Positions 48,256 to 61,409 of a stretch of DNA of 64,000 nucleotides are shown piece by piece. Each line of letters starts with the position of its first letter. Position 1 is the first letter of the stretch. Under the pieces are notes generated by a model. It saw nothing but the letters and a program-made list of their open reading frames with translations, was not told where the DNA came from and searched no databases. Where the stretch lies: NCBI RefSeq assembly GCF_002105155.1, contig NW_019028994.1, positions 310,001 through 374,000 on the forward strand, written 5' to 3'. The stretch is from Lobosporangium transversale. Lineage: Eukaryota > Mortierellomycota > Mortierellomycetes > Mortierellales > Mortierellaceae. Both the position numbers and the translations under genes were made by a program.

Positions 48256-50665
48256 CTGATCCATCAAAGGTCTTTTTTCGGACACGAGGCATGCGTCCAC
48301 CCATACGAGGCATATCACTCTCGTCCTGTTGTGAAATTCCTGACCTTTGTGAAAGATCAGAGGCTGTATGTGAAAGAACACCTCTTGTGGCTGTCTGATA
48401 CTGACTGCTGTTATTAATGCCATTATTGCCGCCGTTGATGCTATTGTTATTATTGTTGCTGCCGCTGCTACCGCTGCTACTGTTGTTGTTGTTGTTGTTG
48501 TTGTTGCTGTTGTTGTTGGTGTCGCCATTGGTATTATTGATCTTCATTTGTGGCTCACCGTTGACACCATCATTAAAAGCGTTGTAGGGTACTGGGGGAG
48601 CATCCAAGGATGATCTTAATTCGCTGGTAACAAGGGCTGTCATGCTGGCAGAGCGGAGCGAGGTTGGACGCGTGGATTTTGGGATAGGTGGTGGAGAGGA
48701 TGTTTGGGTGATAGCTGGCTCTGCAGCAGGCATGGCTACTGGAGATGGAGTCCTGATCGATGTAAACGGAGCTGGGACACGAACAGGAGCTGGAGCCTGG
48801 ACTGGGGCTGGAGTGAGACTCGGGCCTGCAGCGGGGATTGGATGGAGATCAGCAATTGAGGCGGGTAGTGGTGCTGTATGTCGCACAAGGTCTGGCGCAG
48901 AAGATTGCTTGAGACCCATGGAATAGAGCGGAGATTTGATGACTGGCCTTTCCAGTAACGAGGGTTCCAAAGGATCGTCCAGAAAATCGTTAAAGTAGTC
49001 GTAGAAGCTAGAAGAAGGAGGCTCGACATTTATAGGGGGCAAGATGCTTCGTCTTACGGGGAAAGGTGAGGGTGGTGGTACAGAGAAAACAACGGGAGGA
49101 GGAGGACGATAATAGGGATTGAGTGCTGGGTCGATGGGTGGAGGAGGAGGATGGTATGTTGGGTCGTATTGCGAATTGTGTCGGGTGGTTCCTCCATCTG
49201 CAGAGACATAAACAGATCCCAGAGGGCTGAGAGGCTGAATTGGAGATATGGACCGAGGTACCTCTGATGATGGATCATTGCGTGGTCCAAAGCGCTGCTG
49301 TTGCTGCTGTTGCTGCTGTTGCTGCTGTTGAGAGGGTGGGGGAGGAAGGGGAGGGGCGGTAACAAACTGCTGCGAGAAATGTCTAAACTCGTGAGGATGG
49401 TTGGCTACAGGTGGAGGAGGAGGAGGAAAGTCCATGGAATGCGAACGATGCGGAACCCATGGTAGGGATGAACGACGCCCATGGTCCTCGCTACGTCCGC
49501 GAGCGGAGCTATCCCATCCGTTGTTGTTGCTAGTGTTGTTGGTTAGATTAAGTGGAGCGGAGCTCCTGGATTGACTCTCGCACACCACGCCTGCTGGGAA
49601 ACTTTCATGTCCCGAAGGTTGGTCTACTGGTACCATGGTTGTATTACTTGTGGTGGAGGAACTAGTGTTAGTGGTGGGGGAGGTCTCCCGGGACCGGAGT
49701 TCCTCATGACTCTGCTGCTCCTGCAAACGCTGTGATTGATCTTGCAAGCCATTTTGATCCTGAGACCTTGGGACAGGCCCGTACAGGTCTTGGACAGGCG
49801 GGACCTGCTGATAATACTCTAGGGGTGATTTCTTGTTCCACCACTCTGGTTGTTGTTGATGCAGTTGGCGTTGGCGTTCGTCTTCGTAATCGTCGCTGTT
49901 CTGTCCTATGCTACGGGCATTAGAAATGAGGCCTTGGCCAGGTAAGAGTCCGTGGACAGAAGATCCGCTCCGATGATGTTGACGGACAGAGTCTGTACCA
50001 GAGCCTCGTCTGCTACGACCACCTGCAAGGGCAGCAGCAGCAGCGGCCATCATGTTTTGACCACTGCCTCGGAGACTTGATCTTGATCCTCCGATTTCAG
50101 TCATACGCTGCTGTTGGTGATACAGTTCAGCCTCCCGTAGTTCATTTCCACGCTGTTTGAGCCTGTTTCGATCTCTTCTCCTACCCCGACATATTACGAG
50201 GATCAGGGCCAGGACGACCAAGAGCACTGCAAGACCGGCTCCAGCAATGATTGCAATCACATTCTGGGGTAGACCTCCTTTGCCACCACCGGTACTTGCA
50301 TCCGAACCTGAGAACAATGTTGTAGTTGTAGTTGTAGTTGTTTGAGTGAGAGGAGAGGTTGAAAGGGAGAATGTAGGGGAGAATGTTGCCATAGTAGTTG
50401 AGGCTGTCAAGCGCAAAGATGTCGTGACAGGTTTGGCAGGACCTGGTGGTTTAGGTGTTGTGGAGGTGGGTTTTGGCTTTGGCTTTGGTTTTGGTGGATT
50501 TGTAGGTTGAGGATTCGGAGGGTCAGGGACGACAGCCATGGGTGGGGTTTTATATTCCTGAGCGATTGGAGTTTTAAGTGAGAGTGGTATGGACGAGGGG
50601 GAGGATGACCCCTGACGGGAAGGACGACCCTTTCCGCTGGACGGGCGTAGTGTAGAGGAAAGCAT
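48251..50665 (-). CDS. Mucin-like single-pass membrane protein
   Basis: Single frame of 804 residues from the first ATG (50665); the open frame extends upstream to about 50812 without an earlier ATG. Residues 1-130 are Ser/Thr/Pro-rich with KPKPKP and poly-Thr stretches, which fits an O-glycosylated outer part. One transmembrane helix follows at about 135-158 (NVIAIIAGAGLAVLLVVLALIL), then a basic stop-transfer RGRRRDRNR. The 640-residue tail is disordered, with Q, P and N runs. The plan resembles yeast Mid2/Wsc-type cell-wall stress sensors, but no WSC domain or clear signal peptide is seen, so the function is open. The gene faces the chitin synthase gene tail to tail. Confidence 0.7.
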
Positions 50666-50812
50666 TGTGCTTTCGATTGATGTTGAAGTGAATGGGATGG
50701 ACAGGATAGGATAAGGATAGGATAGGAATGCAACAAGGATGGGGTGATTGAGAGGGCTGAATAATGAAATATCTAATGAAGCGCGACCGTTAAACCGAGG
50801 GGAATGAGACAA

Positions 50813-50848
<36 letters not shown>

Positions 50849-51001
50849 CTTTGTTGAAGAGAATGGGGAATGAGGAATGAGGAATCAAAAAAAAAAAAAA
50901 AGAAAAAAAAGCAAGTGAGTGAGTGAATGACCAAGAAAAAGAGAGAAGGAGAAAGAGAAGGAAAGGAAGAAAACAAAGAGTGGATTCAATGGGTCAAAAA
51001 A

Positions 51002-51041
51002 GGATTGTTGGATTGTTGGATTGTTGGATTGTTGGATTGTT
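51002..51041. repeat. Five tandem copies of GGATTGTT
   Basis: Five perfect 8-base units in the upstream region of the mucin-like gene, about 340 bases before its ATG. Confidence 0.95.
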
Positions 51042-52314
51042 AAGTGACAGTCAACCTTTTAATGAAAAGGAAAACTTGTTACTGTTGTGATACAGTTTCT
51101 ACCCTAGGAGATTTATTTTCTTTACATTTCACACAAAAGAGGAGGCGATGGATATTTTCCTCATCGCCCATCCGATGGTATCGATCTCGAAATTGTTGTA
51201 CAGCCCCCTTCCCATCCCATCCCATCCCCCTTCATTCTCCATCATCATTCTCTTGTCCTACTTTTTTCTTACCTTTACTTTCCCACTCTTATTGGTCTTG
51301 GAAGAAAAAACCTTTTGGTTTGTTATTTGTACGCTGTTGCATGTTTATTATGTTGTACAAATTTGTGTTGTGTGTGTATTGACTATCTCCATCATGCCCA
51401 TGCTATGCCATTTACACTCTTGCACCTCTTGCCATTATGCCATGCTATCCTCCTTCCCCTACTCTCTTGGCATGACCAACCAAAACAGATGTAAACAATC
51501 CATCCAAATTCATATCTCAACGTGCGCACGTTTTTTCTTTTTTTATTTTTTATTTTTTTTATTCTGCCATGTTGTCACGCTCTTTGGCTATGATTCGATC
51601 GCTTTACTTTTGCTTCTTTTGCACAAGCCTTTTCTTTAAAAAAGAAGGAAAAGAAAACAAAGAAAAAAAAAAAAATGTCATCATGTCATTTCCATCAGAT
51701 CCTTTTTTTTTTTTTTTTTTTTTTCATTTCATTGTTGTTCTGTTTATGGTTGGTGCCCTTTATTCTTTGTTTCTGAGTAGCATGAACGTGAACATATCTT
51801 CTTTCTTTTCTTTCTTTTTCTGTCTTGGATGTTTAAAAATAAAAAAATATAAAAATATAAAAGGTCTCTTTATCCAAAGAAGTAAAAAAACAAAAAGAAA
51901 GAAAAAACCTCCTCCTCCTCCTCAGATGGCTATAGATCGAATGCAGGTCTTCAGATGTTGCAATGGATTCAAGTCACATTGTTCACACGCTCCAAAGAGG
52001 ATAGATATTTTAGATTTGTATTTGTTATGCATGTCATGTGCAAATCAGGGTTAGAGGCGAAATGCTCATTAATTTTATCCCTCCGATGCATGCACTGAAG
52101 CAAGGGTTAATGCTAATGGCATGCAATCAAAATTTTTTTATTTATTTCCCTTTTGGTCGATGCGGGAAGTCCCCTCACCGCAAAATTTTTTTTTTTTTTT
52201 TTTTTTTGGTTCTTTTCTTTTCTTACATGGTGTCAATGCAGCTTGTTGCGGCTATATAAATGCTCATCTACATGCTCATTTCTCATGTCAATTATCCGAA
52301 ACGATTACAATTTA

Positions 52315-52342
52315 TGCTTGTGCTTGTGCTTGTGCTTGTGCT
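52315..52342. repeat. (TGCTTG)n array
   Basis: Four to five TGCTTG units followed by GATTATGATTATG-type repeats, close to the 3' end of the hydrolase gene. Confidence 0.9.
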
Positions 52343-52411
52343 TATGATTATGGCTATGAATTAGATTATGATTATGATTATGACTATGATAGTTGCTGCA
52401 AGCCTCCTTGT

Positions 52412-54141
52412 CTACTTGTTGACAACATAACTTGGTGCGCAGAGGAATGTGTACACCTCTCCATCCTCAAGCCCACTGTCTGAAAACGTCCATCGACTCG
52501 ACAATCGACCTGCTCGTTCCCTTGCCCTTCGTCCAAGCACCACCACATCATACAAATCATCCACCAACATCCTGTTCAGATTAAAGAAATTATGTCGGAT
52601 CGAATGAATGTTCACATCCAAACTCGTCGTATCAATCACATCCACATCCAACACCTCTCCCGTAGGTCCATACACCAACGTCCGTGGATGACGACCCAGT
52701 GATTTCTGACGCGTTAAAAGCTCACTCCAAAACAACGCTCCATCATGTGCATCCGCATACAGCGTAATATGTGGACAGTATTTAGACAGCGTCCAGTAAT
52801 CCTCCTCTAAAAAGATCTCCAAATCTGCATCTGGATTGAGCAATGTGAACGTCGCAAGCTGGATCGGTGTCGTCGGATCATCCGAATTCGAAAAACTGTC
52901 CGAGATTGCCGCCTGTTGAGTCGATGATCTCGTTGTCTTGAAAGACCTTCCCGACATCGTATCTCGATACCGGACAGAGGCCCTCGCATGTAACGCTGTC
53001 TTGCTTCCACCATGAGCCGACTCTAACGAGGGCTCTTCCACAGCCACGACCTCACGTTCCGCAACCACCCCATCAAAGTATCCCTTCCGAAGTGCTGATA
53101 GAACAATCCGTGCTCCCATACTATGCGCCAGAATATGCACCCTTCGGAACCCTGCCTCACGCAGATCCTCAATAAACTGTCGCAAATCCTTGGCAACAAC
53201 ATCTGAACATCCAACAGCATTCGCAGTGAAATAGCCTAATGTGGTGGAAGATGGCCAGTTGAAAACAAATGGTTTGATATAGGGTGGAAACTCTCCCAGT
53301 GAGAGCAATTGACCAAGGCGACCAATTCCATAGGTGAGCGGACAATTATATCCATGAATAAACACTAGTGCCTCATATCCTGCTCTTGACGCTGCCAATG
53401 CTGAGGGCGTTTTCCCATCAATATCCATCACCTGACGCCAACCTTCCACCATCAGTCCTTCCTGATTGAGTCGCTTCCTCCTACCATACTCCCCCGACCG
53501 ACGACGATCCTCAGGGCTGTTTGAGGGTCCGTCCAAGATAGCATCGGCAGGGCCATAATCCGAATCATCACTGGCACTGCCACCGCCGTTGCTTCCTTCG
53601 GCTTGGTTAGTAGGTACGAGCAAAGTCGGTACCGGTGTTTGAGATGTCGAGCGATCACGACCAGCATCACTGCCCTCGATCACCACATTCTGACCTTCAG
53701 TCCCCATATTTGGTGGACAGATCCGTCGAATAACAACCTCATTCACATCACCCCGACGTCTACTCCTGATATATCCCGGTATAAGGATACCCCGATCCGT
53801 GTACCGTACCACAATTGACTTTGAAAGAGGTATACTCTTCTTGGATTTCCCATTACGGAAGCTGCCACGGATAGAAGGACGAGTCTGTAAACTCTCTGCG
53901 AATGTTGAAAGAAAAGACAAAGGGTATGATAATGCAATCGATGGTGCCTCCAGATCCTCCTTTGCTATATGGTCCAGTTCTGATCTGTAGATTCCTTTGC
54001 CAATTATCCGAACAAATGGGAGATGGTGGAAGAATTTGCTAAAAGATGTTTGCAAGACAATTTTTTTTTTTTTTTTTTTTCTAGTAAGTAATTGCACATC
54101 CATAGACGTTATTTCTGGCCAAGTCAGGGACTACAGAGAGG

Positions 54142-54172
<31 letters not shown>

Positions 54173-55585
54173 ACGAGGACATACCCAGAGACTGAGCATT
54201 CTACAGCTGCTGCACCATAAGATAACCCTTTTGGATCCCGTGCTGCTTTGAAAGCAGTTGAATCATCCTTATCAATAGAGTTTTTGCAAAATCCAATCCG
54301 AATGTTGTTGAATGCATTGCCAGTTCCATACTCCTGACTCTTGAATGGTCCAATGGGCTCACCATGGTCCCAAATGCCTATGATATGGGATAGGTAAGTT
54401 ATTAAAATGAAAAAGAGATGATAGAGTTGCAATTTGCTTCATAGTCGGTATTTTTTTTTTTTTTTTTTTTTTTGTATATATATATATATAAAAAGAGTCA
54501 TCCCCGTGCCATACCTTGTAATGCCTCTCCTGTAAACGTATGATCTGTCCATTCTCCCAACCCATGGGGCCGACCTTCTTCATCAAACTCGCCAACATAA
54601 GAGACAGAACTTCGTTGGAGACGATACTCATCCTCATCCCAGGAGACATAGGAAAACATGATGGTCCGATAGTTGACACTTCTGGAGGATGGGCTTGGGA
54701 CGTCTCGAATACGCCACCATTTCTTAACATTGAGCCATTGAGCACGTAGGACAATGCGAGGGTAAACAACACGGAGAAAAACCACGGTCCCCAAAGTAAA
54801 GACTTCCAAGGATGCAAGCACAATGAGGACAATCTTGGCTCGCAGTGCATTCTTGCCATCGGGGTCCGCCTTGGCTTCGGGTCCGTTCCTGACTGTCTCA
54901 AAGAAGGATCCTTTGTTAATTACAAATAGTACTAGTGTCGCTAACACTAGCCTAAAAAGACAAGATTTAGGGACGTTAGATGTCTAATGGCTCGATACCA
55001 TTCCACAAGGGAAAGGGATCTGCATGTTCAATTGAGGGATTTTTTTTTTTTTTAAAAAAAAAAAATAGTATTTTACCAGTAGAAGCACCAACGGACAACA
55101 ATAGAGACCTTGACAACGACATAAATCATGAGAATGAGGAGAATGATAATCAGCAAAAGCTCTGGCCAAGAGGAAGCCAATTCCAGTCGTTGCGCTCCAA
55201 TGCCTATCAAGCTCAGAAAGAGGGCAATGACAATAGCAGAGAAGATGTAACGTCGTGTGCTATGACGTCTGTACTGACCTGCAAGGGGGGGGAGGGGAAC
55301 ATGTAAGGGGAGAAGAGAAAATGGACCCAATCGTTGAAAAACAATAGACAGCAATTAATATAATTAGCAACAATAGCATTGGTGATATGAATGGATGGGC
55401 ACTATTTTTTTTTCTTTTTCTTCTCCTTCTTCTTCTTCCAATTGCTTTCACACAATAATAGCAAAAACAAACATGCCATGTGCTTTTCTCCTCATTTTGC
55501 GGTGGATCATGAATCGAAATGTGGGTATAAGTGTGTCGATGGATGGCTCGACAGAAGAGTCCGATGGCGGTCTTGTAGAGTCCAT
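52412..55585 (-). CDS. Membrane DUF900-type alpha/beta hydrolase with MORN-like motif
   Basis: Four exons splice in frame on the minus strand: 55278-55077, 54951-54515, 54377-54185, 54038-52412. A first exon is needed; one candidate begins with ATG at 55585 (MDSTRPPSDSSVEPS), but its junction is unresolved. N-terminal helices (IFSAIVIALFLSLIGIGA, LLLIIILLILMIYVVV, LATLVLFVI, AKIVLIVLASLEVFTLGTVVFL) suggest a multi-pass membrane anchor. A MORN-like stretch follows (YVGEFDEEGRPHGLGEW). The hydrolase domain has ALVFIHGYNCPL (oxyanion region), the nucleophile elbow ILAHSMGARIVLSAL, LLNPDADLEIF (Asp candidate), and VDVIDTT with IRHNFF (His). This order matches the DUF900/esterase family. Substrate unknown; a lipase or esterase acting at a membrane is likely. 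Confidence 0.8.
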
Positions 55586-55870
55586 GTTTGAATTAGAATT
55601 GAGGAGTTTTTTTTTTTTTTTTTTTTTTGTTTTGTCGGTTCCAAGAATGAAGGATCAGTCAAGGTAATTGCTGTGTTTAGAGAGGGAATATGTATGTATG
55701 ATTCAAGTTTGCAGAATCACATTCATAAAACGCATTCACTCAATGCACAATGTTCACCAACACAAAAGGATATTTCTTCTATGTTAAATGATGTGCAATG
55801 AATGAAGGTGAAAGAGAAAGAGCGGGAAACAGTGGGTGGACGTGAATTAGAGGAGAGGGGGAAAAAAGAG

Positions 55871-55923
<53 letters not shown>

Positions 55924-56417
55924 AGATTGTGCGGGGCGAAGCTCCTCTTTGTTAATAAAATTGCTTGGCGGCCAATCAGTCTCACGCCGCCATCATTTGT
56001 ATCCAATATCCAAATAAAAAAAAAATATTCAGGTCCTAATAGTCATTGGGTAATGAATGGAGCTGTTGCGCCACCAATGTCCTCAACAAACATCACCAAT
56101 AAAAGAAAGAAAAAAAAAAAAAAGACCACCCCACTTTGGAGTCAAATGAAAAAGAATAAAAAAAAAAGCTGAACTGAACAGGGATTGATTTGACATGAAA
56201 AAAAAAAAAAAAAAAAAGAAAAGAAAAGAGGATTTATAATATTAAAATGATGAGCCTAAATCCTAATTGCATTTGACAGCAGTTTGTCAATCGTCTATGA
56301 CGTGATGTTCTCATTCCGTTCATTTGTTTATTGGCCATGTTCTTGTCGTTCAGGGGTTGCAACTTAGCAGAAACACATCTACTTTTTCAATTTCTTCCTC
56401 CTTGAAAAAGAATCCAC
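55586..56417. other. Spacer with a (GA)n array
   Basis: A pure AG array lies at about 55875-55919. A/T runs lie at 55605-55630 and 56195-56220. No gene supported. Confidence 0.65.
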
Positions 56418-57549
56418 TCAGATCTCTGGCAGATCAATTGTGTATCGCGGCTCCGCTGGACGAGTGAAATGATGCCGCACTGCTGTGGTAGCCACCTTTT
56501 GGCCTGGTTTCTCCCACCTATACACGGCTTGCACATGAGGATCGTAATCAGGTTGCGGCTTGTTATTATGATGATGAGGATAATGATGATGGTCATGACT
56601 TTTATGACCATGCCCCTTGGGTAGATTGTGTAGGTGCTGGTGGTGATGTTGTTGATGATGGTGATGCTGTTGATTGTGATAGCGCTGCTGATATTGATTT
56701 TGAACCCGTGGTGCACTATGGCTTGAAGCGAGATAAGACGAGATGAATGCAGCCAGCACAATCGCAAGTACTACCATCAACAGTGCGGCCAAATTAGGGA
56801 TAGCTGCCAACCACCTCAGGTGCACCTTACTCGACACTACCTTTTGTGGTAATGGAATCCATCGATGAATCGATTTGATTGTTTTTTGCCACTAAAATCA
56901 AATCACAATCATTAATAAACCATGTTTGATAAATCGAATCATTATTCATTTCCAATAGAGTGAAATTACACTGTAAAGTAATGTTATTACCTTTGGAGTA
57001 AGATAGCGTTCTGCTCGCCGGGTCAGCTTGACAAGATATTCGCTCTCATATGTCAATACCAGCTGCTCAGCGCGTGTTCCTCTGGCCTTCACATCGTCAA
57101 TAGGTCGCTTGACCAAGCCGCGGGGCACATATTTACGTTGTTTCTCTGGATTGAGCAGACCATCAGAATCAGATTCTTCTAATGGGAGGATCAGCGCCTG
57201 TAATTGCTCATCTGACAGCGTGCTTCCATTCTCATGTGTTGTTTGATGTTGCTTCTCAAACGATGTCACCACACTAGGATAGAGGTCAAATACTTCGCCC
57301 ACAAGTGCCATTGTCTCTCTCAGCCCCTTTAATTCGCTCATATATACAACTGGGTCTTGTAAAGCAGTCTTGGGGGCTGGTTGTGCAAACATGCTGCTGA
57401 TCATTGATGAAATGGCACTCAAACCCGTACCCTGCTCTGATCCTGATTTGTTCTTCGCTTCTAAGGCTGCAAGTCGCTCTTGACGAATGTCAACTGCATT
57501 GCCAAGTTTCGTCAGGAGCATTCGAATCTGAGAGAAAGTACATAGAAAA

Positions 57550-57593
<44 letters not shown>

Positions 57594-59836
57594 AATGGAG
57601 GCACATTCATGCATATAAACATCATCCAAGAAATCACAATTGAAGGTACCTTGCTTCGAGCAGTTCCTTCTACCAAGAAAAGCGCCTCATACTTGAACTG
57701 ATGTCCTTCAAGCTGTTGCAACTGTCTTTGCAATGCATTGACCATTGACGCAAGGAACGTTGATGTGACATCTGGTCTTGCCGTTGCTGCAGCGGCAAGC
57801 CCCCCTCCTTCTGTAAGCGACTCAAACAGAGCATAGGACGAATCCGAAAAATTCTCTGGCCACACAATCGCCTGTTCAGCCACTTTGAGGATCTCTTTGA
57901 GATTCTCTGCCTTGTACACCTTCATAACCCTTTGAATCGATCGTAACTCCATCTTCAATGTCATTGGTGCTGGTACTGTAAGTGAACGACTGGTTTGAGG
58001 TGCATGTGAAAGTCGAGGCATATAGAGTTCTAAAAATTCCGTGTAAAACAATAGGTTGTCAAAGATGAATGGTTGCCTATTTGGGAATAAAGGGAAAGTA
58101 CAGATTTTCAAGAGATCAGCAATCAACTACTGCATTTATGATCACTCTAGCCATGTCCACGTCAAACCTTCTCCCAAAAGTCTTCAAAAGACTTGCCATT
58201 TTTCAGATACAATATCTCCTGAAACCGATGGATCGCGTCGACCGTATCGCCAAGGCGTGATCCAGATCATCCATGTGTTGATTAAGCTTGGGAATGTGTT
58301 ATCCAGGGGCCAGAATTGAAGGCCCAGCTTCAAGAACGTAAACAGTTGAGGTCGAAGATATTGATAGGTGCTTCTTCTCGCCATTCCTGCCAAGTTCAAG
58401 ACTGATTTTCCGGTAGAATCGATTACATGACTTGGCATCAAGTCACCACCAAGGACGTACGGTGAGACATCATGCGCATACAGATGAGAAATTAACACTG
58501 TGATACACTCTGCAATATCTGCCCCCGGTTGCACATATCGAATTGTCTATGATATTCCAACAGAAGTGAGTGATGTCGATGTTTAATCATCAGTACGAGG
58601 GAGGCATGCCTTGCGTTGCTTCAATAAGTGAATAAAAAAAAAAATAAAAAAAAAAAAAAAAGAAATTCTTTTTCTTTTTTCCTTCTTACTCTGTTGTCCG
58701 CATTTTTATCGTTCTGGCCAAGCCAAAGTTCTACTAGTGTTCCAATAAAGAATTCTGATAGCGATAGCTGCGTCTGATTTCTGTCCAAAGAATTCTCAAT
58801 AGCCTGGTCGTTAAAAACATTTAATGATCGCTGTACAGAAGTGGAATTCGAAGCGCCAGCAGATGCATCCTTGGGTCGCTCTGGCGCTGGGATGAAGTAA
58901 TGAAGATATTGATGGAATAAGTTGAAGAATGATCCGTCGACGAGTACGCGTGAGGTAGGCTGCTTTGGTGCATTTCCTGATGTCCAATCTGATGCTCGTG
59001 ATGAACCTGCTTGTGTAGCACTAGGCGCAGGTCCACTGATCTTAAAAGCCAGCTTAGGATCCGTCTAATATTTTTTAAGAAGAAAAAAAAAAAAAAAAAA
59101 AAAAAAAAAGACTTTTCAGGAAAGGTTGAACTCAAGTAAAGAGAAATTAAAATAATAATTACATTGAGATCCTAGAACATGAAAGTAATCCGGTTTCATA
59201 CCCTGCGTAATCCACGGCCTTGTGTGTCGTCGTCATCCAAAGTCAATGCATATGCAAAGTAAAATAAAAAGTACTCCAGCATGTCTAATTGATAGAAAAG
59301 GTAAAGTCGTATTGGCGATTAGAGCTGGTCATATTTCCCATGCTAAAAAAAATCCTTCTTAAACTTTTCTCCATGTCTCCAACGACGAGACTGATATGAA
59401 CAGTCCAGGAATGCAAAACGTACTGAAGTTTAGATTGACTTTGGTGATTTGTGCCATTGTCTTTTGAGTACCAACGGGTGCAACAGTCTTCACCAAGTTG
59501 ACGCGAGAAAGGTAGATTGGAGGAAGGGTGAGGTATTGGGTTGGGTCCAGCTTTGACTGTGTCCGTTTCTGCGAAAGAATGATGATAAGGGTACTATATT
59601 AGTATATTTATGAAGTTATCTTTTACAAACAGATAAGATTACTATAATAGAGATCAAAAAAAAATAACATACTGGTAATGAATCTGGCACCATTTCGTAT
59701 ATAAAAGTCGTGTCTGTGTACCGACTGAGCAAAAACCGCATTAGGATTCCTCTGGGACGAATCAGCTCATACAGTGGATCTTCCTCTGCCTTGGATAATG
59801 GTAAATGTAGCCAGCCACTAATATTCCAATTCATGG

Positions 59837-59867
<31 letters not shown>

Positions 59868-60146
59868 TGAATATAAACAAAGTGGTCCAGTTCCGTAACA
59901 TTCTATTTTTTTTTTTTTTTTTTTTTTTTCCTGCTTCAGTTATCCCATGGAATGCAAGTGCAAGGTCCTCGTGTCTTACCGCGATTCTTTAGAACCGAAG
60001 AGGATCTGACAAAGTCGAGGCAAAAACTCGAAAAAGCTCTTTGCACAAGCATCTGAATCAAAAGACTGATTCAAATGGTTGGTGAGATTTGCACAAGCTG
60101 TCGGCACTGAGCCGACTAAGAGACGATCCAGACCCTCGAAGCTCAT
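56418..60146 (-). CDS. SMPD4-like neutral sphingomyelinase
   Basis: Nine exons on the minus strand keep one frame and give 900 residues: 60146-59980, 59817-59673, 59568-59424, 59284-59202, 59064-58690, 58546-58197, 58076-57650, 57527-56991, 56891-56418. Blocks shared with animal SMPD4 (nSMase3): MLEYFLFYFAYALTL, then LRPQLFTFLKLGLQFWPLD with NTWMIWITPWRY, and SEKWQPFIFDNLLFYTEF. A C-terminal helix (LAALLMVVLAIVLAAFISS, nt about 56740-56800) is followed by a His-rich tail. The family hydrolyses sphingomyelin-type lipids and sits at the ER and nuclear envelope in animals. The intron between exons 6 and 7 uses GCAAGT as donor. Exons 8 and 9 are less conserved. Length is close to human SMPD4 (about 830-870 residues). 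Confidence 0.85.
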
Positions 60147-60323
60147 GTCAATCTGTCAAATGCTTCTCTTGCTTTTTTTTATTTTTTGCTGAATCCTGAA
60201 TTGATTAATGTGGCACTTGACGAAAGAAGATTGATGCAGGCTCATGAAACTTCTGGTGGCGAATTAGGTTCGCGTATGTTCACGTGATCAGATCATTCAA
60301 CAATTTTTTGAAAGTGAATGAAT

Positions 60324-60364
60324 TGGTTTATGGAGACAAAAACATTGCTGTATTTTAAAACGTG
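60324..60364 (+). repeat. Left terminal inverted repeat
   Basis: Starts TGGTTTATGGAGACA and ends TGTATTTTAAAACGTG (inner side). It pairs with 62548-62600 in inverted orientation; the inner 16 bases are identical. Confidence 0.75.
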
Positions 60365-60408
60365 GTATAAATATATCTTTTTTTTTTTTTTGTTATAAAC
60401 AGTTTTTG

Positions 60409-61378
60409 CTAACAGTTATTACATTGAAAGCCTGAGCAAGCACGCACGAATTCTTTGACCGATTTTCGAACCCCTTGCCCCGCTCTCTGTGTAATTTGTT
60501 TGAGGCCATCGATAGTGAGAACGTCGTTGTCTCCTGCAAAAGTTTTTAGTGTTTGAATGGTCGCATCAAGGTCAACATCATCGATCGGTGAGCTTGCAGA
60601 TCCATCATGACTTGAGGACGTATCACACCCAACTTCCTCCCCTAAATTACCGTCCTGCTTATTCTCTTTGACAGCTACCTGGTGTAGAGCTTCGTCGGTT
60701 ATCTCTTCCATATTTTCTATTTTTCTGATATCCAAGATATCTTCTTGACTAACTCTGGCGATGAGATGCTCGAAATAAATCTTCATCTGCTCTTTGTGTT
60801 GGAGATGCCGGATATACTGAAGATTCAGCTTTGGTTCGTCCTCACTTGGTAGTCGTCGCCAAAGTTCTTCGCGCATTTCCATTGGGAGCACGGGGGTTTT
60901 GGCAAAGCAGTTACGTAGTGTAGAAGCCTTGACCCTATTCCACGCATATGGGATCAGTGTCCAAGCACGACTATTAGCGATGCAGCCTGGTTTGGCAAAA
61001 TTACGCACAAGATTTGTTTCGTAGCCAAGCATCTCCAAGAATGCCCGCTTGAAAACACTAATAACCCCAGCATCAAGAGGCTGAGTGACTGATGTGGAAT
61101 TTTTGGGTAGCCGCTGTATGCAAAGATGCCTCCAAGGGATCCCTTTTTCTGGGTCACGCATCTCAATATTGTCGTGCGCTGTAGCGGAGTCTAGGAGGAG
61201 AAGAGCCGGCTCCGAGAGATCATCGTCCAGCATCGATAGCCAGTCGGCGAATATTGTGTGGTTCATCCATCCTGATTGTGTCCTTGCTATGGTCATTTCT
61301 GATAACGCTCCTTCTTCGACCTCTCTTGCAAAGTGTTGAGCTAACCAATATTAAGCGATCAACATAGTTAAAATGGGA

Positions 61379-61409
<31 letters not shown>

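Larger units (their letters stand above)
50666..52411. other. Upstream region and spacer with tandem repeats
   Basis: AT-rich, with T/A runs at 50818-50848 and 51700-51725. It also holds the 8-base tandem repeat and the TGCTTG repeat listed separately. Open frames on both strands here lack structure. Confidence 0.6.

Noticed and set aside
50666..50812. Upstream extension of the mucin-like protein to 50812
   Set aside because: The frame is open, but there is no ATG before 50665; it would have to start at TTG.
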